From Lathyrus oleraceus (taxonomy: Eukaryota; Streptophyta; Magnoliopsida; Fabales; Fabaceae): DNA of 64,000 nt. Each line of letters starts with the position of its first letter. The stretch's first letter is position 1. The stretch is taken from NCBI RefSeq assembly GCF_024323335.1, contig NC_066583.1, positions 367,409,877 through 367,473,876 of the forward strand. Reading direction: 5' to 3'. The notes under the pieces are model-generated. The model was not told where the DNA came from and searched no databases. It saw nothing but the letters and a program-made list of their open reading frames with translations. The translations under genes were made by a program, and so were the position numbers. Of the stretch, positions 9,973-21,429 are shown piece by piece.

Positions 9973-12900
9973 ATGGATCTCGAGCAGACTGTCAAAGATC
10001 TCCAGACTCAAAATGCTCAGTTCAAGGAGATGATGTTAAGCTTATCCAAGGGGCAAGAGGAACTGAAGGCCCTTTTGGCTGAAAAGAAGAAGGACAAGAA
10101 AGCTGTGAGCTTCATTAACCCGGGCAGAAGGCGTAAAGGACAGGCTACGGGAATCAAATTTGGAATCCCGAATGGCCCAGAAGAGGGGGCGGAAAATGAT
10201 TCAGAGGAGGAGAATGTTGAGTTCTCTAACCCTGAGGATGATGATGAGGAGTATGAAAATGAACAGTACTCTCCAAGAGATGATAAGTACAAACTGCTGG
10301 AAGAGCGCATGCTAGCCATGGAGGGTCAGAAGACACCTGGTCTGGATTTCGAAAGTTTGGGTCTGGTCTCTGATGTGACCATTCCTCGCAAATTCAAAAT
10401 CCCCACTTTCAATAAGTACGATGGTGCATCCTGTCCTCAGATGCATCTAAGGGCTTATGTGAGAAAGATCCAGCCGCATACCACTGATAAGAAACTGTGG
10501 ATCCATTTCTTCCAAGAGAGTCTATCTGGCACTCAGTTGGAATGGTATTATCAGCTCGAGAGCTCTGACATCCGCACCTGGACTGATTTAGCAACGGCTT
10601 TCTACAAACAGTACCAGTACAATTCTGAATTAGCACCTACTCGGCTACAGTTGCAGAATATGGCTATGGGATCTAAAGAAAGCTTCAAAGAGTATGCTCA
10701 AAAGTGGAGAGATTTGGCTGGCAGAGTCAAACCCCCTATGACTGATCGAGAGTTAGTGGACATGTTCATGGGTACACTGACTGGCCCATTCTACAGCCAT
10801 CTACTGGGAAGTTCCTCGTCAGGTTTCACTGAACTTATCTTGACAGGTGAACGGGTTGAAAGCGGCATTCGAAGTGGAAAGATACAGGCAGCTACTTCTA
10901 CAAGCAGTAAAAAGTCCTACCAGGGGAAGAATGAATCGAATGCTGTGTATGGTCAGAAGAATCATAACAAGAAAATCGGTGACCATGCCATTGGAGCAGT
11001 GACGATTGCAGCCCCGCCAGCTCAAAACTTCCAGCAAAGACAAGACAGACCAAGAAGGCAGTTTACCAAGCTCAATATGACTTTAGCACAAGCACTGCAA
11101 AGCATGCTGAAGGTAAACCTGATCACTCTCAGAGGTCCCCCTGCAAATGTCAACACTGCTTCGCCTCGTTATAATCCCAATGCCAGGTGTGCGTATCACT
11201 CCGATAGCCCCGGGCATGATACAAATGATTGTTGGCTGTTGAAGAATAAGATTCAGGACATGATCGATGCTGGGGAAATTGAGTTCGAGCCTCCGGAGAC
11301 TCCTAATGTCATCAATGCACCTATGCCTAATCATGACAAAGCTGTTAATACTCTCAATGACGATCCTCTCATCACTACTGTAGCGGACTTAACATCTCCT
11401 CTCCCGATCATAAAGCGGAATTTATTGCAAGCTGGTTTATTTCCAGGTTGTACTGAAGATTGCAATCTCTGCACGCTTTGGCCCGAGGACTGTTTGAAAT
11501 TGAAAAATGGCATTCAACGGCTGATGGACGATCGTACAATCCTCTTTGAAAGGGTTTCTAAGGCGGAAAACCCTATTGAAGAAGTATCTGTGATTGCAAG
11601 GTCCAAAGTTCCGGTTAAGATTACCGCTCCCAGGGTACCTGTGAGGATCATTGCTGAGCCCAAGGCAGCTCCCCTGATCATTACTGCACTTGGCCCAATA
11701 CCGTATTCCTCAAGCAAGGCCATTCCGTGGAATTATGGAGGTGAGGTTTATATCCATGGCGTAAAGCAAGTTGGTGATTCTGCTAATCCTAATGACATCA
11801 TTGGGACTAGTAAAATTACTCGAAGCGGAAGGATCTTCTCTCCAGAGATCTCACCCCCAGCTCCTGAGACTCGAGGAAAGGAACCAGTCAATCCTTCTCA
11901 GTCAGAGACACCGGTCGAAGATACTACTGAAGACGTTGCCAAACGAGAAATGGAAGAAGTGTTGAAAATCATTCGCAAGAGTGACTTTGATGTTGTAGAG
12001 CAGTTGGGGCATACCCCATCTAAGATCTCAATGTTATCATTGCTGTTATCTTCTGAATCTCATGCCAATGCGTTGATAAAATTCTTGAAGACTGCTCATG
12101 TGCCTCAGGAAACATCTGTCGATCAGTTCGAGCATTATGTGGCTCACTTGGCTGTTGACAATGGCCTAGGATTTTCCGACGCTGATCTGACACCAGCAGG
12201 AAAGAACCATAATAAGGCCCTGCATATCTCCATTGAGTGTAAAGGGATCACCCTGTCTCATGTGCTGATTGATAATGGCTCTTCTTTGAATGTGTTACCG
12301 AAAGCCGTGCTTGAGAAACTTGACTGCAAGAGCATGGAACTGAAGCCTAGTGACATTGTGGTGCGGGCCTACGATGGTGCAAAGAGTGTTGTCCACGGTG
12401 AAGTTGTTCTCCCTATCAAGATAGGACCTCAAGTTTTCAACACTACCTTTTATGTAATGAATATTCGACCTGCCTACTCCTGCCTACTGGGGCGCCCTTG
12501 GATTCATGAGGCAGGTGCCGTGGCTTCGTCTCTCCATCAAAAGCTGAGGTATCCAATAGAGGGCAAGATCGTCACTGTGTGTGGGGAGGAAGAATACATT
12601 GTCAGTAGTGTGCATACCTTCAGATACGTTGAGATGGATGGTGAATTCTTCGAGACTCCAACTCAGTCATTTGAAGTAGTTCCTCCGACTAATCATGTCC
12701 TTAAGCCGACTTCCTGTGTACCCAAGGTTATTCGTGCTCCTCCTGCTATGATTTCTCTGAAGGACGCTCAAGCCGTGGTTGAAGATGGTGGTCGTACTGG
12801 CTGGGGACAACTGATCAACGTACCGTACAAGTCTGACAAAGCTGGTCTGGGATTCAACTCTGAGAAGACGGTCAAAGATCAAATCAATGCTGTAGAAGAT

Positions 12901-13008
12901 GCTGACAGTGATTGCGACCTGGATAGTTGGATCTACCCAACAATTGGCAACGGACTCAATAATTGGAAGGCTGAAGACATTATCCCGATCTCCTTTAGTC
13001 AGGAGTAA
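9973..13008 (+). CDS. Ogre Gag-protease polyprotein (unspliced end)
   Basis: The chosen start is the ATG at 9973 (MDLEQTVKDL), because the open frame upstream lacks ATG. An N-terminal coiled coil and an acidic stretch are followed by the Gag core (around 10440-10860; LWIHFFQESL, FKEYAQKWRDLA). A C-terminal Cys/His block CAYHSDSPGHDTNDC is at 11189-11233, with a further Cys-rich block near 11450. The aspartic protease has LIDNGSSLNVLP at about 12265, so the catalytic triplet reads D-N-G rather than D-S/T-G, with CLLGRPW about 70 residues later. The TAA at 13006 overlaps a splice donor; splicing at 13005 would join this frame to pol. Unspliced RNA would yield Gag-Pro only. Confidence 0.9.
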   Translation: MDLEQTVKDLQTQNAQFKEMMLSLSKGQEELKALLAEKKKDKKAVSFINPGRRRKGQATGIKFGIPNGPEEGAENDSEEENVEFSNPEDDDEEYENEQYSPRDDKYKLLEERMLAMEGQKTPGLDFESLGLVSDVTIPRKFKIPTFNKYDGASCPQMHLRAYVRKIQPHTTDKKLWIHFFQESLSGTQLEWYYQLESSDIRTWTDLATAFYKQYQYNSELAPTRLQLQNMAMGSKESFKEYAQKWRDLAGRVKPPMTDRELVDMFMGTLTGPFYSHLLGSSSSGFTELILTGERVESGIRSGKIQAATSTSSKKSYQGKNESNAVYGQKNHNKKIGDHAIGAVTIAAPPAQNFQQRQDRPRRQFTKLNMTLAQALQSMLKVNLITLRGPPANVNTASPRYNPNARCAYHSDSPGHDTNDCWLLKNKIQDMIDAGEIEFEPPETPNVINAPMPNHDKAVNTLNDDPLITTVADLTSPLPIIKRNLLQAGLFPGCTEDCNLCTLWPEDCLKLKNGIQRLMDDRTILFERVSKAENPIEEVSVIARSKVPVKITAPRVPVRIIAEPKAAPLIITALGPIPYSSSKAIPWNYGGEVYIHGVKQVGDSANPNDIIGTSKITRSGRIFSPEISPPAPETRGKEPVNPSQSETPVEDTTEDVAKREMEEVLKIIRKSDFDVVEQLGHTPSKISMLSLLLSSESHANALIKFLKTAHVPQETSVDQFEHYVAHLAVDNGLGFSDADLTPAGKNHNKALHISIECKGITLSHVLIDNGSSLNVLPKAVLEKLDCKSMELKPSDIVVRAYDGAKSVVHGEVVLPIKIGPQVFNTTFYVMNIRPAYSCLLGRPWIHEAGAVASSLHQKLRYPIEGKIVTVCGEEEYIVSSVHTFRYVEMDGEFFETPTQSFEVVPPTNHVLKPTSCVPKVIRAPPAMISLKDAQAVVEDGGRTGWGQLINVPYKSDKAGLGFNSEKTVKDQINAVEDADSDCDLDSWIYPTIGNGLNNWKAEDIIPISFSQE

Positions 13009-13238
13009 TTGTTATTGTCCATTTAGTATTGCAAATTTTAATTGAACTTCCTAAAGCATTGTGTCTATACCCGGGGCACAATAGCTAATTTGTTAAGGGT
13101 TTTGTCATTTCATAAGCATATTTTCATATTCAATAAATCTATGGACGTTTTCGCATTCAAATATTGCGCTCTTTATTTTTCCTGTCGTCTTTCAAACAAG
13201 CTATGCATTCTTACACACACTCACGTAACAAATTGCAG
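13005..13238 (+). other. Predicted 234 bp intron between protease and RT
   Basis: The donor GA|GTAATT at 13005 covers the gag-pro stop codon, and the acceptor is AAATTGCAG ending at 13238 after a pyrimidine-containing tract. Removing it leaves GA plus A, one complete codon, and continues exactly in the pol frame. Ogre elements are known to carry an intron at this position. The splice itself is inferred, not observed. Confidence 0.75.
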
Positions 13239-16200
13239 ATCCGTACTCACTCTGGATCCTATTGATAATAATTCCGCTACTGTTCATTATGACTTTGAAA
13301 ATCCAATCTACCAAGCCGAAGATGGAAGTGAGGAAGATGGTGAAGTCCCTGGAGAGCTTGCCAGACTATTACTGCAAGAAGAAAGGACTATACAGCCGCA
13401 TGAGGAGTCAGTTGAGACTGTAAATCTGGGTACCGAGGTGGACAAGAGAGAAGTCAAAATAGGAGCAGGCTTGGAAATCAGTGTCAAAAGAAGATTGATT
13501 CAAATGCTACATGACTATGTGGAGATTTTTGCTTGGTCTTACGAAGACATGCCAGGGCTGGATACCGATATAGTAGTGCATCGTTTGCCGACGAAGGAAG
13601 ATTGTCGTCCTGTTAAGCAAAAGGTTCGGCGCATGCGTCCTGAAATGTCCGAGAAAATCAAGGCCGAAGTCATGAAACAATTCGATGCTGGTTTTCTGGC
13701 GGTTACTTCTTATCCCCAATGGGTTGCTAATGTGGTACCGGTGCCAAAGAAGGATGGTAAGGTGCGAATGTGCGTAGATTACAGAGATTTGAATAAAGCG
13801 AGTCCCAAAGATGACTTCCCGCTCCCGCACATTGATGTTCTGGTAGACAACACCGCCCAACACAAATTATTCTCATTCATGGATGGATTCTCGGGTTATA
13901 ATCAGATTAAGATGGCACCTGAGGACATGGAAAAAACTACGTTTGTGACGCAATGGGGCACTTTCTGTTACAAAGTAATGCCATTCGGTCTAAAGAACGC
14001 CGGGGCAACGTACCAACGTGCTATGGTGGTTTTGTTCCATGACATGATTCATCATGAGATAGAAGTATATGTGGATGACATGATAGCTAGATCTCATACT
14101 GAAGAGGAACATCTCGATCATTTATACAAACTGTTCGAGAGGTTGAAGAAGTACAAGTTGAGATTGAATCCGAACAAATGCACTTTTGGGGTAAGGTCCG
14201 GTAAACTCTTGGGCTTTATTGTCAGTGGTAAAGGAATTGAGGTTGACCCGGCTAAAGTGAGAGCTATTCAAGAAATGCCAGTTCCCCGTACAGAGAAAGA
14301 AGTCAGAGGTTTCTTGGGACGCTTGAACTACATTGCTCGATTTATCTCCCACTTGACCGCTACCTGCAAACCCATTTTCAAATTGCTGAGGAAAAATCAA
14401 GAGATGATATGGAATGACGAATGCCAAGAGGCTTTTGACAAAATCAAGAACTACCTCCAGGAACCTCCGATTTTGATACCCCCAGTGGAAGGAAGACCTC
14501 TAATCATGTATTTGACCGTGTTAGAAAATTCAATGGGGTGCGTATTGGGGCAACATGACGAGTCTGGTCGAAAAGAGCATGCCATATACTACCTGAGCAA
14601 AAAGTTTACCGACTGTGAAACAAGATACTCACTGCTCGAGAGAACTTGCTGTGCTTTGGCCTGGGCTGCTCGCCGACTAAGACAGTATATGTTGAATCAT
14701 ACCACTTTGTTGATTTCTAGGATGGATCCCATCAAATACATGTTCGAGAAGCCTGCCCTCTCCGGAAGAATAGCAAGGTGGCAGATGATCTTAACAGAGT
14801 ACGATATCCAGTATACTACCCAGAAAGCAATCAAAGGAAGCGTGTTGGCTGATCATTTGGCTCATCAAGCGGTGGATGATTACCAATCTATGAATTTTGA
14901 GTTCCCAGATGAGGATGTCATGTTTGTTACTGATAATGAAAAACCTAAACCAGATGAAGGACCCGAATGGGGATCCCGATGGACTATGGTCTTTGATGGA
15001 TCTTCTAATGCATTGGGCCATGGTGTTGGGGTTGTACTCATTTCTCCTGGAGGTTACCATACGCCTCTCACTGCTAGACTATGTTTTCATTGTACCAATA
15101 ATATGGCTGAGTACGAAGCATGTATTTTTGGACTCAAAGCTGCTATAGATTGGCGAATCAAGTTTTTGAGTGTGCATGGAGATTCGGCCTTGGTAATCAG
15201 TCAGATTAAAGGGGAATGGGATACTAAACATCCAAATCTCATCCCTTATCGAGAGCAGGTGATGACACTAATCCCATACTTTGAAGAGATAACATTTGAG
15301 CATATTCCAAGAGAGGAGAACCAGTTGGCAGACGCGTTAGCTACCATGTCATCTATGTTCAGAGTCAGATGGGGCAGCGAAGCTCCTATGATTACCATTG
15401 GACGATTAGATGAACCAGCACACTGTTATGAACTTGACACTGAGGAGGTACAGGAGAAACCTTGGTTCCACGACGTAAGAAGATATTTAGAAGCTCAGGA
15501 ATACCCTGAAGGGGCATCCATCAAGGATAGAAAATTCCTGAGGAAGTTCTCCGCTAAATTCTTTCTGAGTAATGGAGTGTTATACAAACGTAATCATGAT
15601 TCGACTCTGCTTCGCTGTGTGGATAGAAAGGAAGCAGAAAGAATTATGGGAGACATGCATGACGGTATTTTTGGGACTCATTCTAATGGACATACAATGG
15701 CCAAGAAGATTCTGAGATCAGGGTATTATTGGTCTACCATGGAAGCTGATTGCCACCATCACTCCAGAACCTGCCACAAGTGTCAGATCTATGCTGATAA
15801 AGTACATGTGCCTCCTGCTCCACTGAACGTGTTGACAGCTCCTTGGCCCTTTGCAATGTGGGGCATCGATATGATCGAGGAGATTAAACCTACGGCTTCT
15901 AATGGACATCGCTTCATTCTCGTCGCTATTGATTACTTCACGAAGTGGGTAGAGGCAGCCTCCTTCGCTTCTGTCACCAAGAATGTGGTGGCACGGTTCA
16001 TCAAGAATAGTCTTATTTGTCGGTATGGCATCCCTGAAAGAATTATCACTGACAATGGTACTAATTTGAACAACAAAATGATTACTGAACTCTGCACGCA
16101 GTTCAAAATAAAGCATCATAATTCTTCTCCGTACCGGCCAAAGATGAATGGCGCCGTGGAGGCTGCTAATAAGAACATCAAGAAGATCATACAAAAGATG

Positions 16201-16710
16201 ACAGTAACGTACAAAGACTGGCATGAGATGTTACCATTTGCTCTCCATGGTTATCGCACTTCAGTACGCACTTCGACGGGGGCAACTCCTTTCTCTTTAG
16301 TCTACGGAGCAGAAGCTGTTTTACCAGTGGAAGTCCAGATTCCTTCTCTAAGAATCATGAAAGAGGCGGGCTTAGACGAAGATGAATGGATTCAGACTCG
16401 ACTCGATCAAATAAACTTGATTGACGAGAAGAGACTTGCGGCTGTTTGTCACGGGCAGATATACCAGAAGCGCATGACCCAAGCATTTAACAAAAGAGTC
16501 AAGAGACGGGTATATCAGGTAGGCGACTTGGTGATCAAGCGTATCATTCTACCACAAGGTGACCCCAGAGGCAAGTGGACTCCCACATACGAAGGGCCAT
16601 TTGTGGTTAAGAAGGTATTCTCTGGTGGAGCCATGATACTTGCTACAATGGATGGCGAAGACTTCCCGCATCCTGTGAACGCGGACATAGTTAAAAAATA
16701 CTACGCATGA
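13239..16710 (+). CDS. Ogre Pol: RT, RNase H, archaeal-type RNase H, integrase
   Basis: The frame is open from 13042 but the part before 13239 is probably intronic. RT (around 13610-14250) has YPQWVANVVPVPKKDG and catalytic YVDD. The first RNase H (around 14490-14850) reads VLENSMGCVLGQ, with Glu where Asp is usual. The second, archaeal-type RNase H (around 14970-15350) keeps its acidic set in FDGSS, AEYEA, GDSALV and ADALA. Integrase (around 15590-16700) has the HHCC finger (THSNGH, CHKC), D-D-E residues in WGIDMIEE, ITDNGTN and NGAVEAANK, and a C-terminal WTPTYEGPFVVKK block. Dual RNase H is typical of the Tat lineage. No stops interrupt it. Confidence 0.92.
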
Positions 16711-17904
16711 AAGAGACCCGCTAGGTCGACGTACCTAGGCAAAAGTAAGGGCATCCCGGCGAACCAAAAGGGTTCGGGCAAAAATTAGGGATAAATATAT
16801 AAAGACGTATACCCGGCAAGTCGAAAACCTGAAAAGGCGGCTTGGGCAAAAAGGGGTATCCCGGTGGACTGAAAACCTGAAAAGGCAGTCCAGGCAAAAA
16901 TTAGGGATTAAAGCGTATGACTATGTCCCGTTCTCTGCCAGCTTCAACCAAGTTCCAGGGACTGAACAAGCCAATCACTTCTATCCGACAGCAGGAGATG
17001 GGATGCTTGAAGACATAACGACAGTAGTGGAATCAAAATCAATAGGACTTATTCTGCATAGCTTTCTTTTGGTTGTCTTGACAATTTCCTCTTACTAGGA
17101 TTTCTGTCTCCTTGTACACGAATTGCCTGTTTATAGGTCCTCTTTCAAAATCAATACAATTTCCAAAAAGATGCTTTTAGTTTTACCTTTTCTGTTTTGA
17201 TTTGCGTAAACGTCCATGGATTTAATTTGAATTGACTTATGCACTTGAATATGACCAATGTTTACAAAAATGCATGCCTAAAATAGCAATAGCAATTACT
17301 ACACGACTTCAGGGTCGAGGAGAAGGTCTAATCACGCTTCCCCAAGGAGTCCGTTGTTAATCCGATTCCCCGGCAACGCCAATTATCCCCAGAAGAGGTC
17401 GGCACCGCCTTACCGAAAGGTCATCCCTTCTATCCCCAGCCAGGCCCCGTTGGACAGAACCCAAATCCCCAGCTAAGGAAGGGCCATCAATACCAATGTC
17501 TCCGACCAGCAGACTGAGATCTATTCCCCCAGTAGTGTCCCCTGGAAGAATGTTTCAGACGCCTAATGCATTCATTATATCATACAGCGCTCACATTTAC
17601 TTCATTCCGCATCATACACTTTACATCATTTCATATACATGCATATACATGCATACCAGGTTCGCAAGCATAAAACATCTCATGCATCATGACATTGCAT
17701 GAGGCTAACGTTATTTTTCAGGTTAATTATCCTCTTGATACAGTCAAAATAAAGGTCCATTCGGACAGACATCTGTATCAGTTACATTCAGGATTCAACT
17801 ACACCTTTCAAATATACTCCATGTCCACATTCATTCTGGCATTCTCCCAATGGTGGCATCTCTAAGCCCACCCCAGATATTCGCTGCAAATACAACAAAC
17901 AGTA

Positions 17905-18940
17905 TCCGATACAGCCTAACGTACGGTTCATTCTGATTCAGCCCAACATATGACTCTTTCAACTCAGATACGGTCTAACGTACGATCCATTCTGACTCTC
18001 AACAATTCCAATACGGTCTAACGTACGACCCATTTGGACCTCCAGCTCAGATACGATCTAGCGTACGATCCCTTCTGATCTTCAACGACTCAAGTATGGT
18101 TTAATGGACGACCAAGTTAAACCTTCCCTTTCTCAGGTGCTACCTTCGGACAGGTACATTCCTGAATGGTAGTCTAGTACACGGCTACTCCCTTTCTCAG
18201 GTGCTACCTTCGGACAGGTACATTCCTGAATGGTAGTCTAGTATACGACTACTCCCTTTCTCAGGTGCTACCTTCGGACAGGTACATTCCTGAATGGTAG
18301 TCTAGTATACGACTACTCCCTTTCTCAGGTGCTACCTTCGGACAGGTACATTCCTGAATGGTAGTCTAGTATACGGCTACTCCCTTTCTCAGGTGCTACC
18401 TTCGGACAGGTACATTCCTGAATGGTAGTCTAGTATACGACTACTCCCTTGCTCAGGTGCTACCTTCAGACAGGTATATTCCTGAATGGTAGTCTAGTAT
18501 ATGGCTACTCCCTTTCTCAGGTGCTACCTTCGGACAGGTACATTCCTGAATGATAGTTTAGTATATGGCTACTCCCTTACTCAGATGCTACCTTCGGACA
18601 GGTACATTCCTGAATGGTGGGCTGGTATACGACTATTCCCTCTTCGGCAGATTCCGCCTAGCAGACGGCCCATTCTGCAACTCAGATACGATCTAGCGTA
18701 CGATCCATTCTGATCTTTCATCCCCGGCAAAGTCATCCGCCTAATAAGCAGCTCACTCTGGTATTCAGACACGGTCTAACGTATGATCCATTCTGATCTC
18801 TTATCCCCAGCAGTATAGCATACTCTGACTCCCCAGCGAAGTCAACAGCATAATGGAGGGTTCAATATACGGTCTGATGTATGACCCGGTGACACCCATG
18901 TCTCTAGATATCGTCTAACATACGACACAATCTGGAAATC
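17905..18940 (+). repeat. Dispersed 'tacggtctaacgtacga' repeats
   Basis: About eight copies of a motif of the form cagatacgRtctaRcgtacgaYccattctgatc occur at roughly 17907, 17965, 18010, 18046, 18683, 18764, 18868 and 18906. Each contains the palindrome CGTACG or a variant. They flank the 64-bp tandem array on both sides. Confidence 0.7.
18126..18637 (+). repeat. 64-bp tandem array in Ogre 3' region
   Basis: Eight consecutive copies of a 64-bp unit begin at 18126, 18190, 18254, 18318, 18382, 18446, 18510 and 18574, each starting 'ccctttctcaggtgctacct' or a close variant. The unit includes 'ttcggacaggtacattcctg'. The first five copies are almost identical and the last three more diverged. Confidence 0.95.
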
Positions 18941-19094
18941 TCCTCAGCAAGTTTCTTGGATGGCATCTTTAAGCCCATCTCCGTCAAGACTGATGGACAA
19001 GCGCAAATTTTCGGGGCATTCTAGTGTTCAATAATCTTTCACCTCCAGACCACGAACGGCACATACCATTCTACTCTCTCGGTTCAAGAGTATT

Positions 19095-19107
19095 GAACAG
19101 GGGCAGC
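19095..19107 (+). other. Polypurine tract
   Basis: GAACAGGGGCAGC lies directly before the 3' LTR start at 19108. It is the expected plus-strand primer. The comparable site in the large-LTR element is AATAGGGGCAAC. Confidence 0.6.
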
Positions 19108-21282
19108 TGTCATACCCCAAAATTTGCCCGTTGGCATTACCAAGCATTTTCCAAGACCCTCTGACTTGTTCTGCAAGGCACTGATATCAAATGGACAAAA
19201 GCCCACTCACAACAGGCCCAATCCACAGGCGGCCCAAAACAGCTGGCTCGCTAGGCGAGCAGCTCCTTCGCCTAGCGAACAGTGCATCATACCACTCGCC
19301 CAGCGAAGCATCAGATCCAGCAAAAAAGCCCAGACCTAGTTTGCTCGCTAGGCGAGCAATTCCTTCGCCTAGCGAAGCTTGCGAGAATTTGAATTTTTGG
19401 ACTTCATTTTAAGCCCATTAGGTCACCATTGCCACTACTATAAATACATGCTCTGCTGCCACGAAAAAGAACACACGGAGACGGACGAAGACGGACGGAA
19501 ACACGCATCCAGAGGGAGAAACACAGAAACCCTGCTGATCCAAAGAGTTCAGAAGGCGGAAACCCTGAAGTCCGCTTACCCGTTCCGAAGCTACCGCCGC
19601 CCAACTCAATCCGGCTCGCCAATTCAAGGTTGCAACTCGATTTGCAAACATGTTTGCCTCACTATTATCGTTTTAGTTTCTTAATTGGCATATGATATCA
19701 CTTTAGGATATTAATTGACACATGATTATCACTTGGCATTCTTATTTTGCATGTGGTACCGCATTAGTGTCTTAATTTGCATGTGACATTGTTTTGTACT
19801 CTCTTTCGGCATATGGTACCACTTCATGTTCTTAATTAGTGGAGGATATCATGATTGAATTCATAAACATTTTGAAGCTTTGCATGAGAATTTAAATGTG
19901 CTTGAACATTGTGAAACTGAACCATATAATTATGTGTTAGAGGCCATAGGCCATGCTGCTGATTGAGGTCATAATTTCAAACCCGTGGCCGCTCGCTAGC
20001 TCATCGCTAGGCAAGCCCGCAGCGAGCCTTCGCTGAGCCTTCGCTAGGCGAAGCAGAAGCGAACAGGACAGGGGCTGCTTTGTCCCTTTGTTGCCCGTTT
20101 TATACTTACCTAATCATGACTCTGCATCATTTGGCTTAAATTCCTGGCTGTTATATTCATTTTGTGATGCAATTTCCAATTGTGTTTTATCTCAATGCTA
20201 TAATCTGTGTGTTAATGGTGTAAAGGCTAGCATACTTCCGAAGAAATAACCGGCTAGGTACACCGCTTTATGCATGGGAAGACTTTCATGGAGATGGACT
20301 CTAAATTATGTCACTTTAATGTGAAAATTCATATTGGTTGCCTAACCAATTTTAATGTATTGATCTTTAATGTGTTGATTTTAATGTATCGATTCAATGC
20401 GGTATCACCATCATTACCTAATGAACTTAAAACATGGACTTTAAATAAATGATATCGGACCTCTCTTTATTACCCCACGGTTACGTAATACGGTCATGTC
20501 CCGCGAATATGGGGATATCCTTAGCAAAGACCCTTCGGTAAAATCATCATAGTCCCTCGGATGTTGCCTTCGAAAATACGATTTTGTCCCTCAATGACCC
20601 TTCGGTGTAGCCTACGGTTAAATGATGATAGTCCCTTCGAATGCTAAGGTATCCTCACAACTGTTGCCTTCAATGACCAACCGATGACCCTACGATGACC
20701 CTCCTACATCCCCAGGATAAAACTACTTACTTCTCAATAGTGAGGACAGTTTTACCCTCATAAGGATAGGAAATGCCCGGAAAGACTTCGGACAGGTATA
20801 ACCTTAATTGCTCATTCATAACAAAAAAATACTTTTCGCCTCACACCTTTCAAACATCTTTTTGGAAAATCACCACTTAGCATACATCCGCACTAGGATC
20901 ATTGCCGAGTTATATTTTTCTAAACTATTTTCTAAATTAAAACGAGATAACCACTTTGTATACATTCATGCAAGAATCATTACAAAGTTAAATTCTCATT
21001 TTGCAAAACATTTTTCACACCTTTCTCAACCCCCTTTTTCAAACTAAAAAAAAAAAAACATAAATGATTGAGCAATTGAGAGCCCATGGATAACCATGGA
21101 TACAAAGGGTGCTAATACCTTCCCTTTGTATAAAGTACCTCCCGAACCTAAGAATTTAAAATTAAGGTCTTTCCTGTTCTTTTCCACCTTTCCTTATGGG
21201 ATAAAAGAAAAGTCGGTGGCGGCTCTTGCTAACCGCGACACTGCGATTACAAATCCAATAAGGTCCAGTTCACCGTATGACA
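19108..21282 (+). repeat. Ogre 3' LTR
   Basis: It is 2175 bp, the same length as the 5' LTR. By eye they differ at about five positions (for example G/T near 6096 versus 19651, G/A in the 6458/20013 palindrome, and substitutions near 7613, 7686 and 7720). Confidence 0.95.
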
Positions 21283-21429
21283 ATCACATATTTTGCCAAG
21301 TTATGTATCCAAACGTCACCAAATTCAATTACCATATCTCATACACACCTCACAATCACATCAATGCATACACTTAATTATCACATAACTCTAATGTGAC
21401 TCAATGCAAGACATGTGACTCTATGCATG

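Larger units (their letters stand above)
16711..19107 (+). other. Ogre 3' untranslated region
   Basis: These 2.4 kb carry no convincing gene. Just after pol the motif 'aggcaaaa(g/a)ttaggg' with 'gggcatccc' is repeated (16738-16910). The same block occurs in the large-LTR element at 40735-40815. Further on are two repeat families listed separately and microsatellite-like 'catatacatgcata' at 17630-17655. Confidence 0.7.
5553..21282 (+). mobile_element. Complete Ogre-type Tat-lineage Ty3/gypsy retrotransposon
   Basis: The element is 15730 bp, with LTRs of exactly 2175 bp each, terminal TGTCATAC/GTATGACA inverted repeats and a 5 bp TSD ATCAC at 5548-5552 and 21283-21287. Internal order is PBS, ORF1, gag-pro, a short intron, RT-RNase H-archaeal-type RNase H-integrase, a repeat-bearing 3' region and a PPT. 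ORF1 upstream of gag, the pro/RT intron and the second RNase H are known hallmarks of Ogre elements. All three reading frames are open, and by eye the LTRs differ at about five positions, so the copy is recent and possibly autonomous. Its LTRs are short compared with the 4-6 kb LTRs usual for Fabeae Ogres. Confidence 0.93.

Noticed and set aside
13507..16224. Minus-strand frames of 80-170 codons opposite Ogre pol
   Set aside because: Shadow frames of the RT/integrase coding strand with no motifs of their own.
18126..18637. Regular 64-bp repeats considered as a CRISPR array
   Set aside because: The whole unit is repeated with no unique spacers, there are no cas genes, and the context is a plant retrotransposon.
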